The position numbers and the translations under genes are program-made. Positions 18,896-28,164 of a DNA stretch of 64,000 bases are shown here, piece after piece. The notes under the pieces are model-generated. The model did not search any database and was not told the origin of the DNA. It worked only from the letters and a program-made list of their open reading frames with translations. The stretch covers positions 1,058,530-1,122,529 of the forward strand of contig NZ_OX424407.1 of assembly GCF_949152215.1 (NCBI RefSeq). The letters are read 5' to 3'. Source of the stretch: Lancefieldella sp. Marseille-Q7238 (lineage in GTDB: Bacteria > Actinomycetota > Coriobacteriia > Coriobacteriales > Atopobiaceae). Within the stretch, counting starts at the first letter, position 1; each line of letters begins with the position of its first letter.

Positions 18896-20025
18896 TAATT
18901 CTCCCGGAATTCGAGGTTCACGAGGCCGACGGTAATCAAGTCGCCGTCATGCAGAATAATCTCGTCAACATCGATATCGTTTACGAGTGTGCCGTTGGTA
19001 GAGCGAAGATCGGCGACGTGCCAGTGACGACCATCATAATGCAGTTCGGCGTGGCGGCGAGAAACATTGGGGTCACGAAGAACCACATCCGCCTGTGAGC
19101 GTTCGCGGCCTATGATAGCCACAGGAGCTTCAACGCGGTACGAACGTCCGCTTTGGCGATCAATCAAAAAGCAAGAAGGAATCTCTTGTTCAGAAGCGGG
19201 CTCAGCTGTGTTGCGGCCGACTGAGCGCCGGGCGTTTGAGGGCGTTTGCCGGCGCTGGGTAGCAGGAACGGGCGAAGCGGTAGGAACGGCAGCGACGGGC
19301 GGGATGTCCTGCTGCGCTCCGGAGGCTGCGGTCACAACGGGCAAAGGGGTCGATTCCGCTGCGGAAACAACGGGAATGGCACCTTCGGCCTCGACAAACT
19401 CGACCGGCATGACCGCAAGGCCCGCGTCGGTGCCGGTAAAGCCCGGCGGTGTTTGATGAAGCTCCTCCGCGTCCCGTACTGGGAGAGGCTCGGGTTCAGG
19501 ATCTGGTGGAGTAGCGACCTGCATTGCCGGGCGGCCCGCCTGTCGAGAAGGACCGTTGACCGTGCGATTTTTATGGGGAAGCACCGCCGCCGCTCCGCCG
19601 ACACTGGAGTTACCTCCAAGAAAGGCGCGCTCTTCATCGCGAAGGTGGTCGAGGGTGACACCGTCAATGTTTTCCGCGAAGATGGCAAACTTTCCCGACT
19701 TCAGCGAAGGATCGACCATGAAGCGCACGAGGGGCGTACCGACAAAGACATACCCTTTGCGCTGCGCTTGAGCCGCTACGAAGGCGGCAATCTCCGCGGT
19801 CAGATCGGCATAGAGTGGCCGCATAAGTGAGTCATCGTTTGGCGAAACCAAAACGGTATAGAGGGCAGGCGCGGTGTCTATGCCGTCGATCACATACGTT
19901 TCATGCTCCATCTCCTTAGCAGCGCGCTTAGCAAGCTTTTTGAAGGAGAAGGGCTCCGCGTACCCTTGAGGTGCAGAACCAAAGACAGAACTGATATGTT
20001 GCTCAAAGTCACTAATAAAGCTCAT
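18895..20025 (-). CDS. FHA-domain protein with N-terminal DUF3662 domain (FhaA type)
   Basis: A 376-aa cytosolic protein. Residues 1-130 match the DUF3662 domain found in actinobacterial FhaA (YVFVGTPLVRFMVDPSLKSGKF). Then comes a long Ala/Pro/Thr-rich linker (about 150-285) and a C-terminal FHA domain (AIIGRERSQADVVLRDPNVSRRHAEL, then LRSTNGTLVNDIDV). In mycobacteria the equivalent binds the phosphorylated MviN pseudokinase domain. Its start lies 14 bases inside the end of the upstream kinase gene. Confidence 0.9.
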   Translation of the reverse strand: MSFISDFEQHISSVFGSAPQGYAEPFSFKKLAKRAAKEMEHETYVIDGIDTAPALYTVLVSPNDDSLMRPLYADLTAEIAAFVAAQAQRKGYVFVGTPLVRFMVDPSLKSGKFAIFAENIDGVTLDHLRDEERAFLGGNSSVGGAAAVLPHKNRTVNGPSRQAGRPAMQVATPPDPEPEPLPVRDAEELHQTPPGFTGTDAGLAVMPVEFVEAEGAIPVVSAAESTPLPVVTAASGAQQDIPPVAAVPTASPVPATQRRQTPSNARRSVGRNTAEPASEQEIPSCFLIDRQSGRSYRVEAPVAIIGRERSQADVVLRDPNVSRRHAELHYDGRHWHVADLRSTNGTLVNDIDVDEIILHDGDLITVGLVNLEFREN

Positions 20026-21823
20026 CTATATCCTCGCCTTCACGGCCGCGGGCATCCGGGCCTGTCAGGACAATTCCTAGGCATACAAGTACACACAAGG
20101 TTACCGCAAAAACAATCGATGCCCAGTCCATAGTGGGCCAAAAACTCTTATTTTTCACGTAAACAGCGAGAATGATACTGCTTATGAGTACTATAAGTCC
20201 CAGGAGTTGACCAAAAAGCATAAGACCCCTGGTTCTTTTTTTGCTGATATAAGAGGCGATAAGCGCCGAGAAAGCGTTTCCCGCGCACAGAATCCAGAAA
20301 GAAGGGAGACTCATGGAGGAGATGAGCTCGTAGGAAAGAGGCGTTGCGGCAAAATGGAGCGACAGGGCTTTTGTGAAGGTGACGCCAAACACAAAGCCGA
20401 AGAGCCCCGTCAGAAAAGCGGGGAGTGGTCGCAGGGCGGCTCCCGCGAGTGCCGGAGTGGCAACGGATGAAAAGAGTGCCGCCGGAAGGAACCCCGCCCC
20501 TGTAGCAAAGCGGTCAGTACGACCAGCGCCTATCCACCATACGATGGAAAAGAGAACCAACAGCGCGGCAAGAGGAAATGAAACGCTTGTAGGGCTGATG
20601 GTCGCAAGGGCATAGACAAAGGTAGAAAGTACGAGAGCTGAACCGAGGGGCGGCCACAGAGCCGCCGCCGCGGCGGAGATAGAAACGGCGACAATTTGGA
20701 ACGGCAGCGAAGAAGGAACAAGGTCTCGAAGTATAAAAAACATAAGTTCAGCGGTGACACACAGCGCGAGTGCGCGTGAACATGCTGGAATGACCTTGGG
20801 ATGTCGTACGAAAAACGGTATATGGGTGTTTTCCCAGCTTTCGTCCTCTTCTTCCTCAGACTGCTCAATGAGATTTTTCAGGCTTTGCTCGCCAGCCTGC
20901 GCGTTGCCTAGCTCAAGCGATAAGCAGTCGGCAAATTCCGAGATGTCCGCAGGGCGATGTGAAGAGTCAGAGGAAAGCGCGCTCTCAAGGTGGTCAATAG
21001 CGGAAAGGGAAAGCGTCTGATCTTCTTTTGCAAGGGAAGCTGACGTTCTTGAGTGAGCGGTTTTGAGAATCTTGTTGAGAGATTCCTTTGCATCTCGTCC
21101 AAAAAAGATGTTATGTCCAGTGAGCGCCTGGCGCATAACGACCGCCAAAGAAAAGACGTCCGCGCGCTCATCGACGAGAAACCCTTCAATTTGTTCGGGT
21201 GGCATGTAGCCAACGGTGCCGCCGCGCGCGTCGCCATATCCGGTGGCTGAAGCGAGCGTCGCCATACCGAAGTCCGCGAGTTTTACCGTGCCTTGGCGGT
21301 CAATCATGATGTTGGTCGGCTTTATGTCTAGGTGCAAAACGCCGTTTTCATGAGCGTATCCAAGCGCCCGGCCCAAAGCGGATACAAGACACGACGCTTC
21401 ATCATGGGTAAGCGCACCGCCTTCTACGCGAGCGAGCAGCTCAGACAGGTTGAGTCCGTCAATAAACTCCATAACCAGATAAGCGTAGGCTCCATCAGTT
21501 TCAAAGTCATGGACAGTAACGATATTGGGATGCGCGAGCAGGCTTGCTGTCCGCGCCTCTGCAAGAGCTTCTTCGGTAGTTGATGTAAGTACGCCCGCGG
21601 AGGCTGTCGCGTCAGTGAGTGGCATCCGTTTGATAGCCACACGGCGCTGAAGCCGAGTATCCCAGCAGGTACAGACGGTACCAAAGCCTCCGGTGCCGCG
21701 TCGTGAGAGGACACGATAACGGTTAAGGAGTATTTCGCTCTGGCCGAAAACGCCGTCAGCGGCTGTTTGGTCGTCAGAGGCGGGGTGTCTTCGTGCGGTA
21801 TGAGCGACTCTCAGATCTTCCAC
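20012..21823 (-). CDS. Serine/threonine kinase with polytopic membrane C-terminus
   Basis: First gene of the division operon, 603 aa. I chose GTG 21823, five bases after AAGGAG; upstream in-frame codons have no such site. The kinase domain (about 35-300) has a slightly altered glycine loop, GTGGFGTV, the presumed Lys65 in VAIKRM, HLDIKPTNIM (164-173) and DFG (184-186). The usual HRD Arg is Leu, so activation may not depend on activation-loop phosphorylation. The C-terminal ~240 residues hold about nine to ten hydrophobic segments, unlike PknA, which usually has one. No PASTA repeats are present. Activity is probable but unproven. Confidence 0.88.
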   Translation of the reverse strand: MEDLRVAHTARRHPASDDQTAADGVFGQSEILLNRYRVLSRRGTGGFGTVCTCWDTRLQRRVAIKRMPLTDATASAGVLTSTTEEALAEARTASLLAHPNIVTVHDFETDGAYAYLVMEFIDGLNLSELLARVEGGALTHDEASCLVSALGRALGYAHENGVLHLDIKPTNIMIDRQGTVKLADFGMATLASATGYGDARGGTVGYMPPEQIEGFLVDERADVFSLAVVMRQALTGHNIFFGRDAKESLNKILKTAHSRTSASLAKEDQTLSLSAIDHLESALSSDSSHRPADISEFADCLSLELGNAQAGEQSLKNLIEQSEEEEDESWENTHIPFFVRHPKVIPACSRALALCVTAELMFFILRDLVPSSLPFQIVAVSISAAAAALWPPLGSALVLSTFVYALATISPTSVSFPLAALLVLFSIVWWIGAGRTDRFATGAGFLPAALFSSVATPALAGAALRPLPAFLTGLFGFVFGVTFTKALSLHFAATPLSYELISSMSLPSFWILCAGNAFSALIASYISKKRTRGLMLFGQLLGLIVLISSIILAVYVKNKSFWPTMDWASIVFAVTLCVLVCLGIVLTGPDARGREGEDIDELY

Positions 21824-21955
21824 GGCGGCTCCTTGTGTGTTTAATGTCCGATTTGGCCGTGACAGCTGTCTTATTTTACCCCGAAACATGCCTTTATGGG
21901 CTTGTATAGGAATCTCGTGCAAGAAATGTGGAAATGTAGTATTATTGCCGAGCAC

Positions 21956-22042
21956 GCGGGCGTGGCGGAATTGGCAGACGCGTATGCTTCAGGTGCATAT
22001 GGGCAACAGCCCGTGGGGGTTCAAGTCCCTTCGCCCGCACCA
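21956..22042 (+). tRNA. tRNA-Leu(CAG)
   Basis: Class II tRNA of 87 bases with a long variable arm (ATGGGCAACAGCCCGT). Acceptor GCGGGCG pairs with CGCCCGC. The anticodon loop TTCAGGT gives CAG. CCA is encoded. Confidence 0.95.
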
Positions 22043-22050
22043 TGTATATG

Positions 22051-22078
22051 AAAACCCCTGCTTATAGGCAGGGGTTTT
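22051..22078. terminator. Bidirectional terminator between tRNA-Leu and small membrane gene
   Basis: AAAACCCCTGC pairs with GCAGGGGTTTT around a six-base loop. The A and T runs on the two sides allow use on both strands. Confidence 0.9.
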
Positions 22079-22113
22079 GTATTTGATACGCTAGTATGTA
22101 CGTTACGAGTAAT

Positions 22114-22332
22114 CTACTTGTTGTCTTCGTCAAAATCCGACCATCCGCTTTCGGCGTCGTCAAACAAGTCCCAATCTCCCTCGCTCTTCTCGTGATTGTA
22201 ATACCGCTTTTTTGTTCTGCGTTCCAGAACGAGAGAGATGAGAAGAAAGAGGAGGATACCACCGCCGACGAGGCATAATACGCCGGTCTGATCAGTAAAG
22301 AGCCATGTGAAAACATCGCCAATCATATTCAT
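22114..22332 (-). CDS. Small single-helix membrane protein with acidic tail
   Basis: A 72-aa product starting at ATG 22332, seven bases after GGAG. One membrane helix (about 17-36) is followed by a basic patch (RRTKKRYY) and a strongly acidic, Trp-containing tail (DWDLFDDAES, DFDEDNK). I do not recognise the family. Such tails can recruit cytosolic partners, but that is speculation here. It is divergent from serS and monocistronic. Confidence 0.6.
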   Translation of the reverse strand: MNMIGDVFTWLFTDQTGVLCLVGGGILLFLLISLVLERRTKKRYYNHEKSEGDWDLFDDAESGWSDFDEDNK

Positions 22333-22376
22333 GAAGTAACTCCAAAACGTGAACAAACACTACCTATCGGGCAGTA

Positions 22377-22390
22377 CAAGTATATACTTG
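22377..22390. promoter_or_regulatory. 14-bp perfect palindrome between divergent genes
   Basis: CAAGTATATACTTG lies between the small membrane gene and serS and could be a repressor site or promoter element. No regulator is assigned. Confidence 0.25.
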
Positions 22391-22474
22391 AAAAATTGCA
22401 ACTGAAATTGTAACTGCGTAAAATCACGGGCGTGCAGGATTAGGACGCGCTCTGGCTATACAAGGAGATACCGA

Positions 22475-23758
22475 ATGCTTGACATCAGGTTTGTTCGTGA
22501 GAATCCCGACGTTGTTGACGCCGCTTGCAAATCCCGTCAAAACGCCCATTGGGATCGCGAGAAATTCTTCAAACTCGACGGGGAGCGACGCGAAGCAATC
22601 GTTGAGGTAGAAGGATTGCAGGCCGAGCGCAATACCGTTTCCAAGCAAATCGGACAGCTTATGCGTGAAGGCAAAGCGCAGGAAGCAGAAGCGGCAAAAA
22701 AGCAGGTTGCGGCCAATAAAGAGCGCATTGCCGAGCTTGACCGCAAGCGGGATACGGTGGAGGAGGAGCTCAAGGCGCTCGTAGCCGCTATCCCCAATAT
22801 TCCCGATGAGTCGGTTCCCTACGGTGCGGACGATTCTGAAAACCCCGAGGTTCGTCGCTGGGGAGTGCCCACCGAGTTTGATTTTGAGCCGAAGGCTCAC
22901 TGGGACCTTGGCGCTGACCTCGGCGTTATTGACTTTGACCGCGGCGTCAAGCTTGCCGGCACACGCTTCTATCTTTTGAGCGGTCTGGGCGCCCGCATGG
23001 AGCGCGCGCTTATCAACTTCATGATTGATTGCCACAATGAGGCGGGGTTCAAAGAGTTTTGGCCGCCGGTCATTACTAATCACGACTCGCTTTTTGGTAC
23101 AGGCCAGCTGCCCAAGTTTGAGGACGACCTCTACCATGTGCAGCCTGACTTGTATCTTATTCCTACGGCGGAAGTGCAGCTGACCAATATTCACCGCGAT
23201 GAAATCCTGGATGGAACCAAGCTGCCCCTTTTCTATACGGCATTTACTCCATGTTTCCGTGAGGAAGCAGGATCGGCGGGCAGAGATACTCGAGGCATCA
23301 TTCGTGTTCACGAGTTTGACAAAGTTGAGATGGTCAAATTCGCCAGGCCTGAGGATTCTATGAATCAGCTTGAGTCCATGGTAGCGGAAGCCGAGAAGAT
23401 CCTTCAGCTGCTGAAGCTCCCGTATCATGTGGTGATATTGTGCACCGGCGACCTTGGATTCTCTGCGGCCAAGTGCTATGACATCGAGGTCTGGCTCCCG
23501 AGCTATAACAACTATAAAGAGATATCTTCCTGCTCCAACTGCAAAGATTTCCAGGCTCGCCGCGCTAACATCCGTTTCAAGGATTCCGCCGGCAAGAGTA
23601 CGCAGTTAGTGCATACGCTCAATGGCTCAGGCCTTGCGGTCGGTCGCACCATGGCTGCGATTCTCGAGAATTATCAGAATGCCGATGGATCTGTGACCAT
23701 TCCTGAAGCTCTCGTTCCTTATATGGGCGGCGTTGAAGCCATCCGCCCTGAAGCCTAG
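22475..23758 (+). CDS. serS: Seryl-tRNA synthetase
   Basis: Charges tRNA-Ser. The 427-aa product has the N-terminal coiled-coil arm (about 25-105), motif 2 [20 protein letters not shown] and motif 3 [24 protein letters not shown] lies eight bases before ATG. A tRNA-Ser gene lies 0.8 kb downstream. I looked for a T-box leader and found no T-box sequence or terminator. Confidence 0.96.
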   Translation: MLDIRFVRENPDVVDAACKSRQNAHWDREKFFKLDGERREAIVEVEGLQAERNTVSKQIGQLMREGKAQEAEAAKKQVAANKERIAELDRKRDTVEEELKALVAAIPNIPDESVPYGADDSENPEVRRWGVPTEFDFEPKAHWDLGADLGVIDFDRGVKLAGTRFYLLSGLGARMERALINFMIDCHNEAGFKEFWPPVITNHDSLFGTGQLPKFEDDLYHVQPDLYLIPTAEVQLTNIHRDEILDGTKLPLFYTAFTPCFREEAGSAGRDTRGIIRVHEFDKVEMVKFARPEDSMNQLESMVAEAEKILQLLKLPYHVVILCTGDLGFSAAKCYDIEVWLPSYNNYKEISSCSNCKDFQARRANIRFKDSAGKSTQLVHTLNGSGLAVGRTMAAILENYQNADGSVTIPEALVPYMGGVEAIRPEA

Positions 23759-23870
23759 GGTGGAGTTGCGCTGAGAGCAGCAGTTCTTGTGCTATGTGAC
23801 TCGTGTCCAAGACGATTATGTGCGGATACCGTACATCTTTTGGCACTAACCAATTTCTTTTAATTTCTAG

Positions 23871-23899
23871 TAGAACTGATGTTCTAAATATGCTAAAAT
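23871..23899 (+). promoter_or_regulatory. LexA-box-like operator and extended -10 promoter
   Basis: TAGAAC-TGAT-GTTCTA (23871-23886) is a perfect inverted repeat whose core GAAC-N4-GTTC matches the LexA (SOS) box of Gram-positive bacteria. Four bases later comes the extended -10 TGCTAAAAT (23891-23899). The operator covers the -35 position, so a bound repressor would block transcription of the gene at 23933. No lexA gene is in the window. Confidence 0.55.
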
Positions 23900-23932
23900 A
23901 GGATATGAAAAAAGCAGAGGGAGGAGAGCCAA

Positions 23933-24286
23933 ATGAAGTGCATGAACGCAGACAAAGAAGAACTTACCGTTACCGTTTCTGAGGATGGAAGTCTTACGTT
24001 TAGAGAGTATGTATCCGGCAATCCTGCTCAAGTTGGATTTGGAGAAGTTGAACATGCAACGTATCTGCTGCTGGATTCTAAAAATGCGAAGGTATTGCGG
24101 AAGGTCTTGAGTACTGAACGGCCTGAGCAACACGTCATCGATAGGTCGTTTTGGCAGACGTTTATACAAGAAGTCGAGTTTCTTTCAGATATTCTCGATA
24201 TGTGCGATGCGCATAAAATCCGCTATACCTATAAGGCTTTGGGCTCTGAAAGCAGTTATTGTCTCAGAGAGTCTTCTCAAGAGTAG
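23933..24286 (+). CDS. Small protein of unknown function, possibly SOS-controlled
   Basis: A 117-aa acidic protein; ATG follows a strong GGGAGGAGAG. No signal peptide or membrane segment is seen. The N-terminal half reads like strands (EELTVTVSEDGSLTFREYV) and the C-terminal half like helices (SFWQTFIQEVEFLSDILDMCDAHKI). I do not recognise the family. The promoter immediately upstream carries a LexA-like box, so induction by DNA damage is the best available clue. It is a single-gene unit. Confidence 0.65.
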   Translation: MKCMNADKEELTVTVSEDGSLTFREYVSGNPAQVGFGEVEHATYLLLDSKNAKVLRKVLSTERPEQHVIDRSFWQTFIQEVEFLSDILDMCDAHKIRYTYKALGSESSYCLRESSQE

Positions 24287-24360
24287 CGTGTTCGCATAGA
24301 GTACAGACAGCAGGTACAAACGTGGCTTGCAGTGTGTACGTTGGCGTGGTGCTTGAGATA

Positions 24361-24388
24361 AAAGAAAAGGGCTCACGAAGGAGCCCTT
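24361..24388 (-). terminator. Terminator after tRNA-Arg(ACG)
   Basis: Read on the minus strand, AAGGGCTC pairs with GAGCCCTT, followed by TTCTTT. Confidence 0.8.
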
Positions 24389-24397
24389 AAAATTCAA

Positions 24398-24474
24398 TGG
24401 TGCGGCGTATAGGATTCGAACCTATGACGCCCTGATTCGTAGTCAGGTCCTCTATCCAGCTGAGGTAACGCCGC
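24398..24474 (-). tRNA. tRNA-Arg(ACG)
   Basis: On the minus strand, acceptor GCGGCGT pairs with ACGCCGC. The anticodon loop CTACGAA gives ACG (A34 is normally edited to inosine by TadA). The T arm and CCA are present. Confidence 0.95.
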
Positions 24475-24540
24475 GTGCGACAAGTATCATGACAGAATTG
24501 CGCATAAAGTGCAAGAGGTTTGAGGAAAATTTTAAAGAAA

Positions 24541-24568
24541 AACCCTTTGCCCGGGAAAAGACAAAGGG
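24541..24568 (-). terminator. Terminator after tRNA-Ser(GCT)
   Basis: On the minus strand, CCCTTTG pairs with CAAAGGG and is followed by a long T-rich run, so tRNA-Ser is transcribed separately from tRNA-Arg. Confidence 0.75.
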
Positions 24569-24581
24569 AAATAGCAAAAAA

Positions 24582-24672
24582 TGGCGGAGAGCTGGGGATT
24601 CGAACCCCAGATGGGCTTTGGGCCCATACTCGCTTAGCAGGCGAGCACCTTCGGCCTCTCGGTCAGCTCTCC
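24582..24672 (-). tRNA. tRNA-Ser(GCT)
   Basis: Class II tRNA of 91 bases. Acceptor GGAGAGC pairs with GCTCTCC. The anticodon loop CTGCTAA gives GCT. It has a long variable arm and an encoded CCA. Confidence 0.95.
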
Positions 24673-24731
24673 GAAATAGGTGCTTGAGAATGATACCCCG
24701 AACTTGCGAATGTTACAACCGGCAGCACGGA

Positions 24732-25679
24732 TTAAAAGGCAAAAGCGTCGCGTATATTCACGTTTGCGCGGTGCTTTCGAAGCGGCTCCCATGCAAAACG
24801 TTCGGCAACATCATCGGCAAAGAGCCGCTCGCGCGGATTGGCCAGACCTGCTGCCGCGGCAAGCAATCCGATGATCCTCTCAGCAGGTATCCCGCAGGCT
24901 CTCAAAGTGCCGAGGTCAAGGTCTTTATCACGTTTTGAAAGACGTCGTCCATCGGCGCTCACTAGGAGAGGGATATGGGCATATGCCGGTGTAGGATATG
25001 CAAGAAGGCGCTGCAGATAAATCTGGCGCGGAGTTGAAAGAAGCAAATCCGATCCTCGGACTACTTGAGTTACCCCGGTAAGAGCATCGTCAACAACGAC
25101 GGCAAGTTGATAGGCAATGATATGGTCGCTGCGCTGAACCAAAAAATCACCGCAGTCAATGGAGAGGTTTTCTTGTTGAAAACCATACACAAGATCGGTG
25201 AAGCTGATGGTGCTCGACGGATCATGTGCATCGGGAACCTTCAGGCGCATCGCGGGAGCTTTTTCCAGAAGCCTCTGTGCAACTTCATTCTGAGAAAGGT
25301 TTCTGCAGGTGCCTTTATAGACATAAGTTCCGTCGGACGCATGGGGAGCAGTTGCGGCGTGGAGATCTGCTCGCGAACAAAAGCACGGATACAGCAGATC
25401 CTTTGACTGCAGCTGCGCAAGAGCATCAAGGTAGATCTCCTGGCGCTGGCTTTGAAAAATCGGACCCTCGTCCCAATCAAGGCCGAGCCAGTGGAGGTCA
25501 TCCATAAGAAGTGATGCGTTATGGGGGTCTTGCGCGCGCGGGTCAAGATCCTCAATGCGAAGTATGATTTTTCCACCCGCCGACCGTGCGGCTGCCCAGG
25601 CCATAAGGGCGGAAAAAGCGTTGCCAAGGTGCATGCGTCCCGAGGGGCTGGGCGCAAATCTTCCGATTACAGTATCCAT
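24732..25679 (-). CDS. gluQ: Glutamyl-Q tRNA(Asp) synthetase
   Basis: A 315-aa GluRS-like enzyme without the anticodon-binding domain. Members of this family attach glutamate to queuosine at position 34 of tRNA-Asp. It has APSPSGRMHLGNA (HIGH motif region), the zinc site CFCS-x-Y-KGTC typical of GluQRS, and RLSKRDKDLDL (KMSKS equivalent). The start lies four bases after the acetyltransferase stop, so the two are probably cotranscribed. A QueT-type transporter gene at 36.4 kb supports use of queuosine by this organism. Confidence 0.88.
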   Translation of the reverse strand: MDTVIGRFAPSPSGRMHLGNAFSALMAWAAARSAGGKIILRIEDLDPRAQDPHNASLLMDDLHWLGLDWDEGPIFQSQRQEIYLDALAQLQSKDLLYPCFCSRADLHAATAPHASDGTYVYKGTCRNLSQNEVAQRLLEKAPAMRLKVPDAHDPSSTISFTDLVYGFQQENLSIDCGDFLVQRSDHIIAYQLAVVVDDALTGVTQVVRGSDLLLSTPRQIYLQRLLAYPTPAYAHIPLLVSADGRRLSKRDKDLDLGTLRACGIPAERIIGLLAAAAGLANPRERLFADDVAERFAWEPLRKHRANVNIRDAFAF

Positions 25680-25683
25680 GGCG

Positions 25684-26325
25684 TTAGAGATCTAAAGCAT
25701 AGAGATAGGCTGTTTCCGAGTAGTCCTCCGCGGGGAAAACCTCAGCAGACGAGACGCGCTCAAGCCCTTTATAGTCGTAGAAAGAAAAGTCACAGCCATC
25801 GTCAGTTGCAAGAAAAAAGCCCCTGGCGTTTTGAGATATGAAGAAGTTGATAACTTTTGAAAAGAGAAGCCCACCTATGCCGTGCCCCTGCTCTTGGGGA
25901 TCGATGCAAAATAGAGTAATCTCCCAAGCGGCACGCGGGTCATTGGAGCAGCGAAATGCTTTAATGAGCTTTGATTCGGTTTTGATGTATTGATAATTGA
26001 GCTCATAGTATCGGGAGCCCTCGAGGGCTTCTGCAAGATGTTGCGCAGACACTTTAATGAGGCGCCATGGTTTAGTCGTAGGGTTGTTCTCGCCGTTTCC
26101 GGCAAAAATAAGACCGACAATTTTGTGGTTCTTCTCAGCAACGCAGAGGTATTGCGAGACGGAAAGGTAGTAGGAGGCGTCACTTCGTGAGGACAGGAAT
26201 GCCTCTTCAGAGGAGCCTTCTGTATGCCAAACTTTGGCGATGAGGTCGCATACCGCGTCAAAGTCCGATGGTTCAAAAGGACGGCAGATAAGGTCATTTG
26301 TTTTTGGCGCGCGGGTACGCGGCAT
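25684..26325 (-). CDS. GNAT-family N-acetyltransferase
   Basis: A 213-aa protein starting at ATG 26325 after GGAGG. The acetyl-CoA-binding motif reads LFCIDPQEQGHGIGGLLF (Q/R-x-x-G-x-G/A), with a preceding strand AAWEITLF and a C-terminal AETAYLY-like region. The substrate is unknown. It heads a two-gene unit with gluQ, although no functional link is evident. Confidence 0.82.
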   Translation of the reverse strand: MPRTRAPKTNDLICRPFEPSDFDAVCDLIAKVWHTEGSSEEAFLSSRSDASYYLSVSQYLCVAEKNHKIVGLIFAGNGENNPTTKPWRLIKVSAQHLAEALEGSRYYELNYQYIKTESKLIKAFRCSNDPRAAWEITLFCIDPQEQGHGIGGLLFSKVINFFISQNARGFFLATDDGCDFSFYDYKGLERVSSAEVFPAEDYSETAYLYALDL

Positions 26326-26511
26326 GGTATCCTCCGGGCATTGTGGTCTAGGGCGCAAGCGATTTCTCATAAGCAAGCGCTTGTACGTTATGAGGTTGTT
26401 TCAAGATAGCACATGCCTGCTGCATAAAGGTACGCGATGCGCTACGCTTTGTGAGAAGGCGGCTGTGTCCGCCAAATAGAGTGCCGGTAACGCTCATACA
26501 AAGGAGAAGCT

Positions 26512-28110
26512 ATGGCGGATGGCGAGATCAAACGCGCGTTGATTTCGGTTACGGACAAAACGGGAATCGTTGAGTTTGCTCGGGCGTTGGAGTCGGAATT
26601 TGGCGTTGAAGTGATATCGACAGGAGGTACCGCTCGTGCGTTGGAAGAAGCCGGCGTGAAAGTGATACCCATCGAAACATATACGGGCTTTCCCGAGATG
26701 ATGGATGGCCGGATCAAAACACTTCACCCGCGCGTACATGGAGGCTTACTGTGTCGACGTGATAACTACAAGCACAAAGAGGACGCGGCGGCTCATGGCA
26801 TCAACATGATTGATTTGGTCTGCGTGAACCTGTATGAGTTTGAAAAAACAGTGGCAAAACCAGGCGTGACACGCGCTGAGGCTATCGAACACATTGATAT
26901 CGGCGGACCCTCGATGCTTCGTTCGGCCGCTAAAAACAATGATTTTGTGACCGTTGTGAGCGATCCGGCTGATTACGAGGCCATTCTTGCGGAGATGCGC
27001 CAGCATGGCGGAGCGACAACGCTTGAAACTCGTCAATGGCTTGCGCTCAAGGTCTTTGCAACTACTGCATCGTATGACCGCGCAATCGCAGACTATCTAT
27101 CCGGCGTGGTCAGCGAGAAAGATAGCGCGGCCCCTGACTTCCCGGATACGCTTGTGGTGAAAGCGTTTAAGGCGCAAGAGCTTCGGTATGGCGAGAATCC
27201 CCAGCAGGCCGCAGCGTTTTATCGAACGGCAGATGCCCCCAAGCACTCGCTTGCGCGCGCAAGACAGCTGCAGGGAAAACCACTTTCTTACAACAATCTG
27301 CTGGACAGCGATGCCGCGTGGACTGCTGTCAGAGAATTCGAGGAGCCGGCGGTTATTATCCTCAAGCACCAAAATCCCTGCGGTTCCGCAACGGCGGAAA
27401 ACGTTGTTGAAGCGTATGACCGCGCATTTTCCTGCGATCCCGTTTCGGCGTTCGGAGGTATTATCGCCGCCAACCGAGAAGTCCCTCTTGAGCTCGTAGA
27501 GCACATCGCTGACGTGAACAAGCAGTTTGTTGAAGTGCTTATCGCGCCGGGATATACCGCGGACGCGCTTAAGCGGCTTGCGAAGAGAAAAAATTTGCGA
27601 GTATTGGAAACCGGCGGCATCGACCGTAGCTGCGGGCTTGAAATGAGAACCATTGACGGCGGCATGTTGGTGCAAGATCTCGACCATGTGGATGAAAGTG
27701 TCAACTCTTTTACGGTTTCGACAAAGCGGCAGCCGACGCAAGAAGAGATGGACGATTTGATGTTCGCGTGGAAAGTGGGAAAGACCGTCAAATCCAATGC
27801 GATTCTCGTCGCGAAAAACCGGGCGGGACTGGGCATGGGTCCCGGACAGCCCAACCGAGTCGACGCGGCGCTTTTGGCATGCGAGCGAGCCGAGAAAGCA
27901 TGCGAGCGCATGGGAATTCCGGCTGCCGGTCTTGTCGCCGCGTCCGACGCGTTTTTCCCATTCCGCGATACGGTTGATGTTTTAGCCGCTCATGGGGTTT
28001 CGGCTATCATTCAACCGGGAGGTTCAGTCAGGGACGAGGAGTCCATTGAGGCCTGCGATGAGCACGGTATCGCCATGGTATTCACGGGAGTGCGTCACTT
28101 CAGGCATTAG
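26512..28110 (+). CDS. purH: Bifunctional AICAR transformylase / IMP cyclohydrolase
   Basis: Catalyses the last two steps of IMP synthesis. The 532-aa protein has an N-terminal MGS-like cyclohydrolase domain (VISTGGTARALEEAGV, GGLLCRRDN) and a C-terminal transformylase domain with KHQNPCGSA, FGGIIAANREV and SDAFFPFRD. AAAGGAG precedes the ATG. The length is standard. Confidence 0.96.
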   Translation: MADGEIKRALISVTDKTGIVEFARALESEFGVEVISTGGTARALEEAGVKVIPIETYTGFPEMMDGRIKTLHPRVHGGLLCRRDNYKHKEDAAAHGINMIDLVCVNLYEFEKTVAKPGVTRAEAIEHIDIGGPSMLRSAAKNNDFVTVVSDPADYEAILAEMRQHGGATTLETRQWLALKVFATTASYDRAIADYLSGVVSEKDSAAPDFPDTLVVKAFKAQELRYGENPQQAAAFYRTADAPKHSLARARQLQGKPLSYNNLLDSDAAWTAVREFEEPAVIILKHQNPCGSATAENVVEAYDRAFSCDPVSAFGGIIAANREVPLELVEHIADVNKQFVEVLIAPGYTADALKRLAKRKNLRVLETGGIDRSCGLEMRTIDGGMLVQDLDHVDESVNSFTVSTKRQPTQEEMDDLMFAWKVGKTVKSNAILVAKNRAGLGMGPGQPNRVDAALLACERAEKACERMGIPAAGLVAASDAFFPFRDTVDVLAAHGVSAIIQPGGSVRDEESIEACDEHGIAMVFTGVRHFRH

Positions 28111-28164
28111 AGGTATGAGGCGGCGGCCAAGAAGCACAACGAGAAGGTTAGGCGGTAGTACAGC

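Noticed and set aside
22391-22474. T-box riboswitch before serS
   Set aside because: No T-box motif, specifier stem or terminator/antiterminator pair could be found in the short leader.
22424-23428. 334-codon frame opposite serS
   Set aside because: Antisense to seryl-tRNA synthetase, which has all class II motifs.
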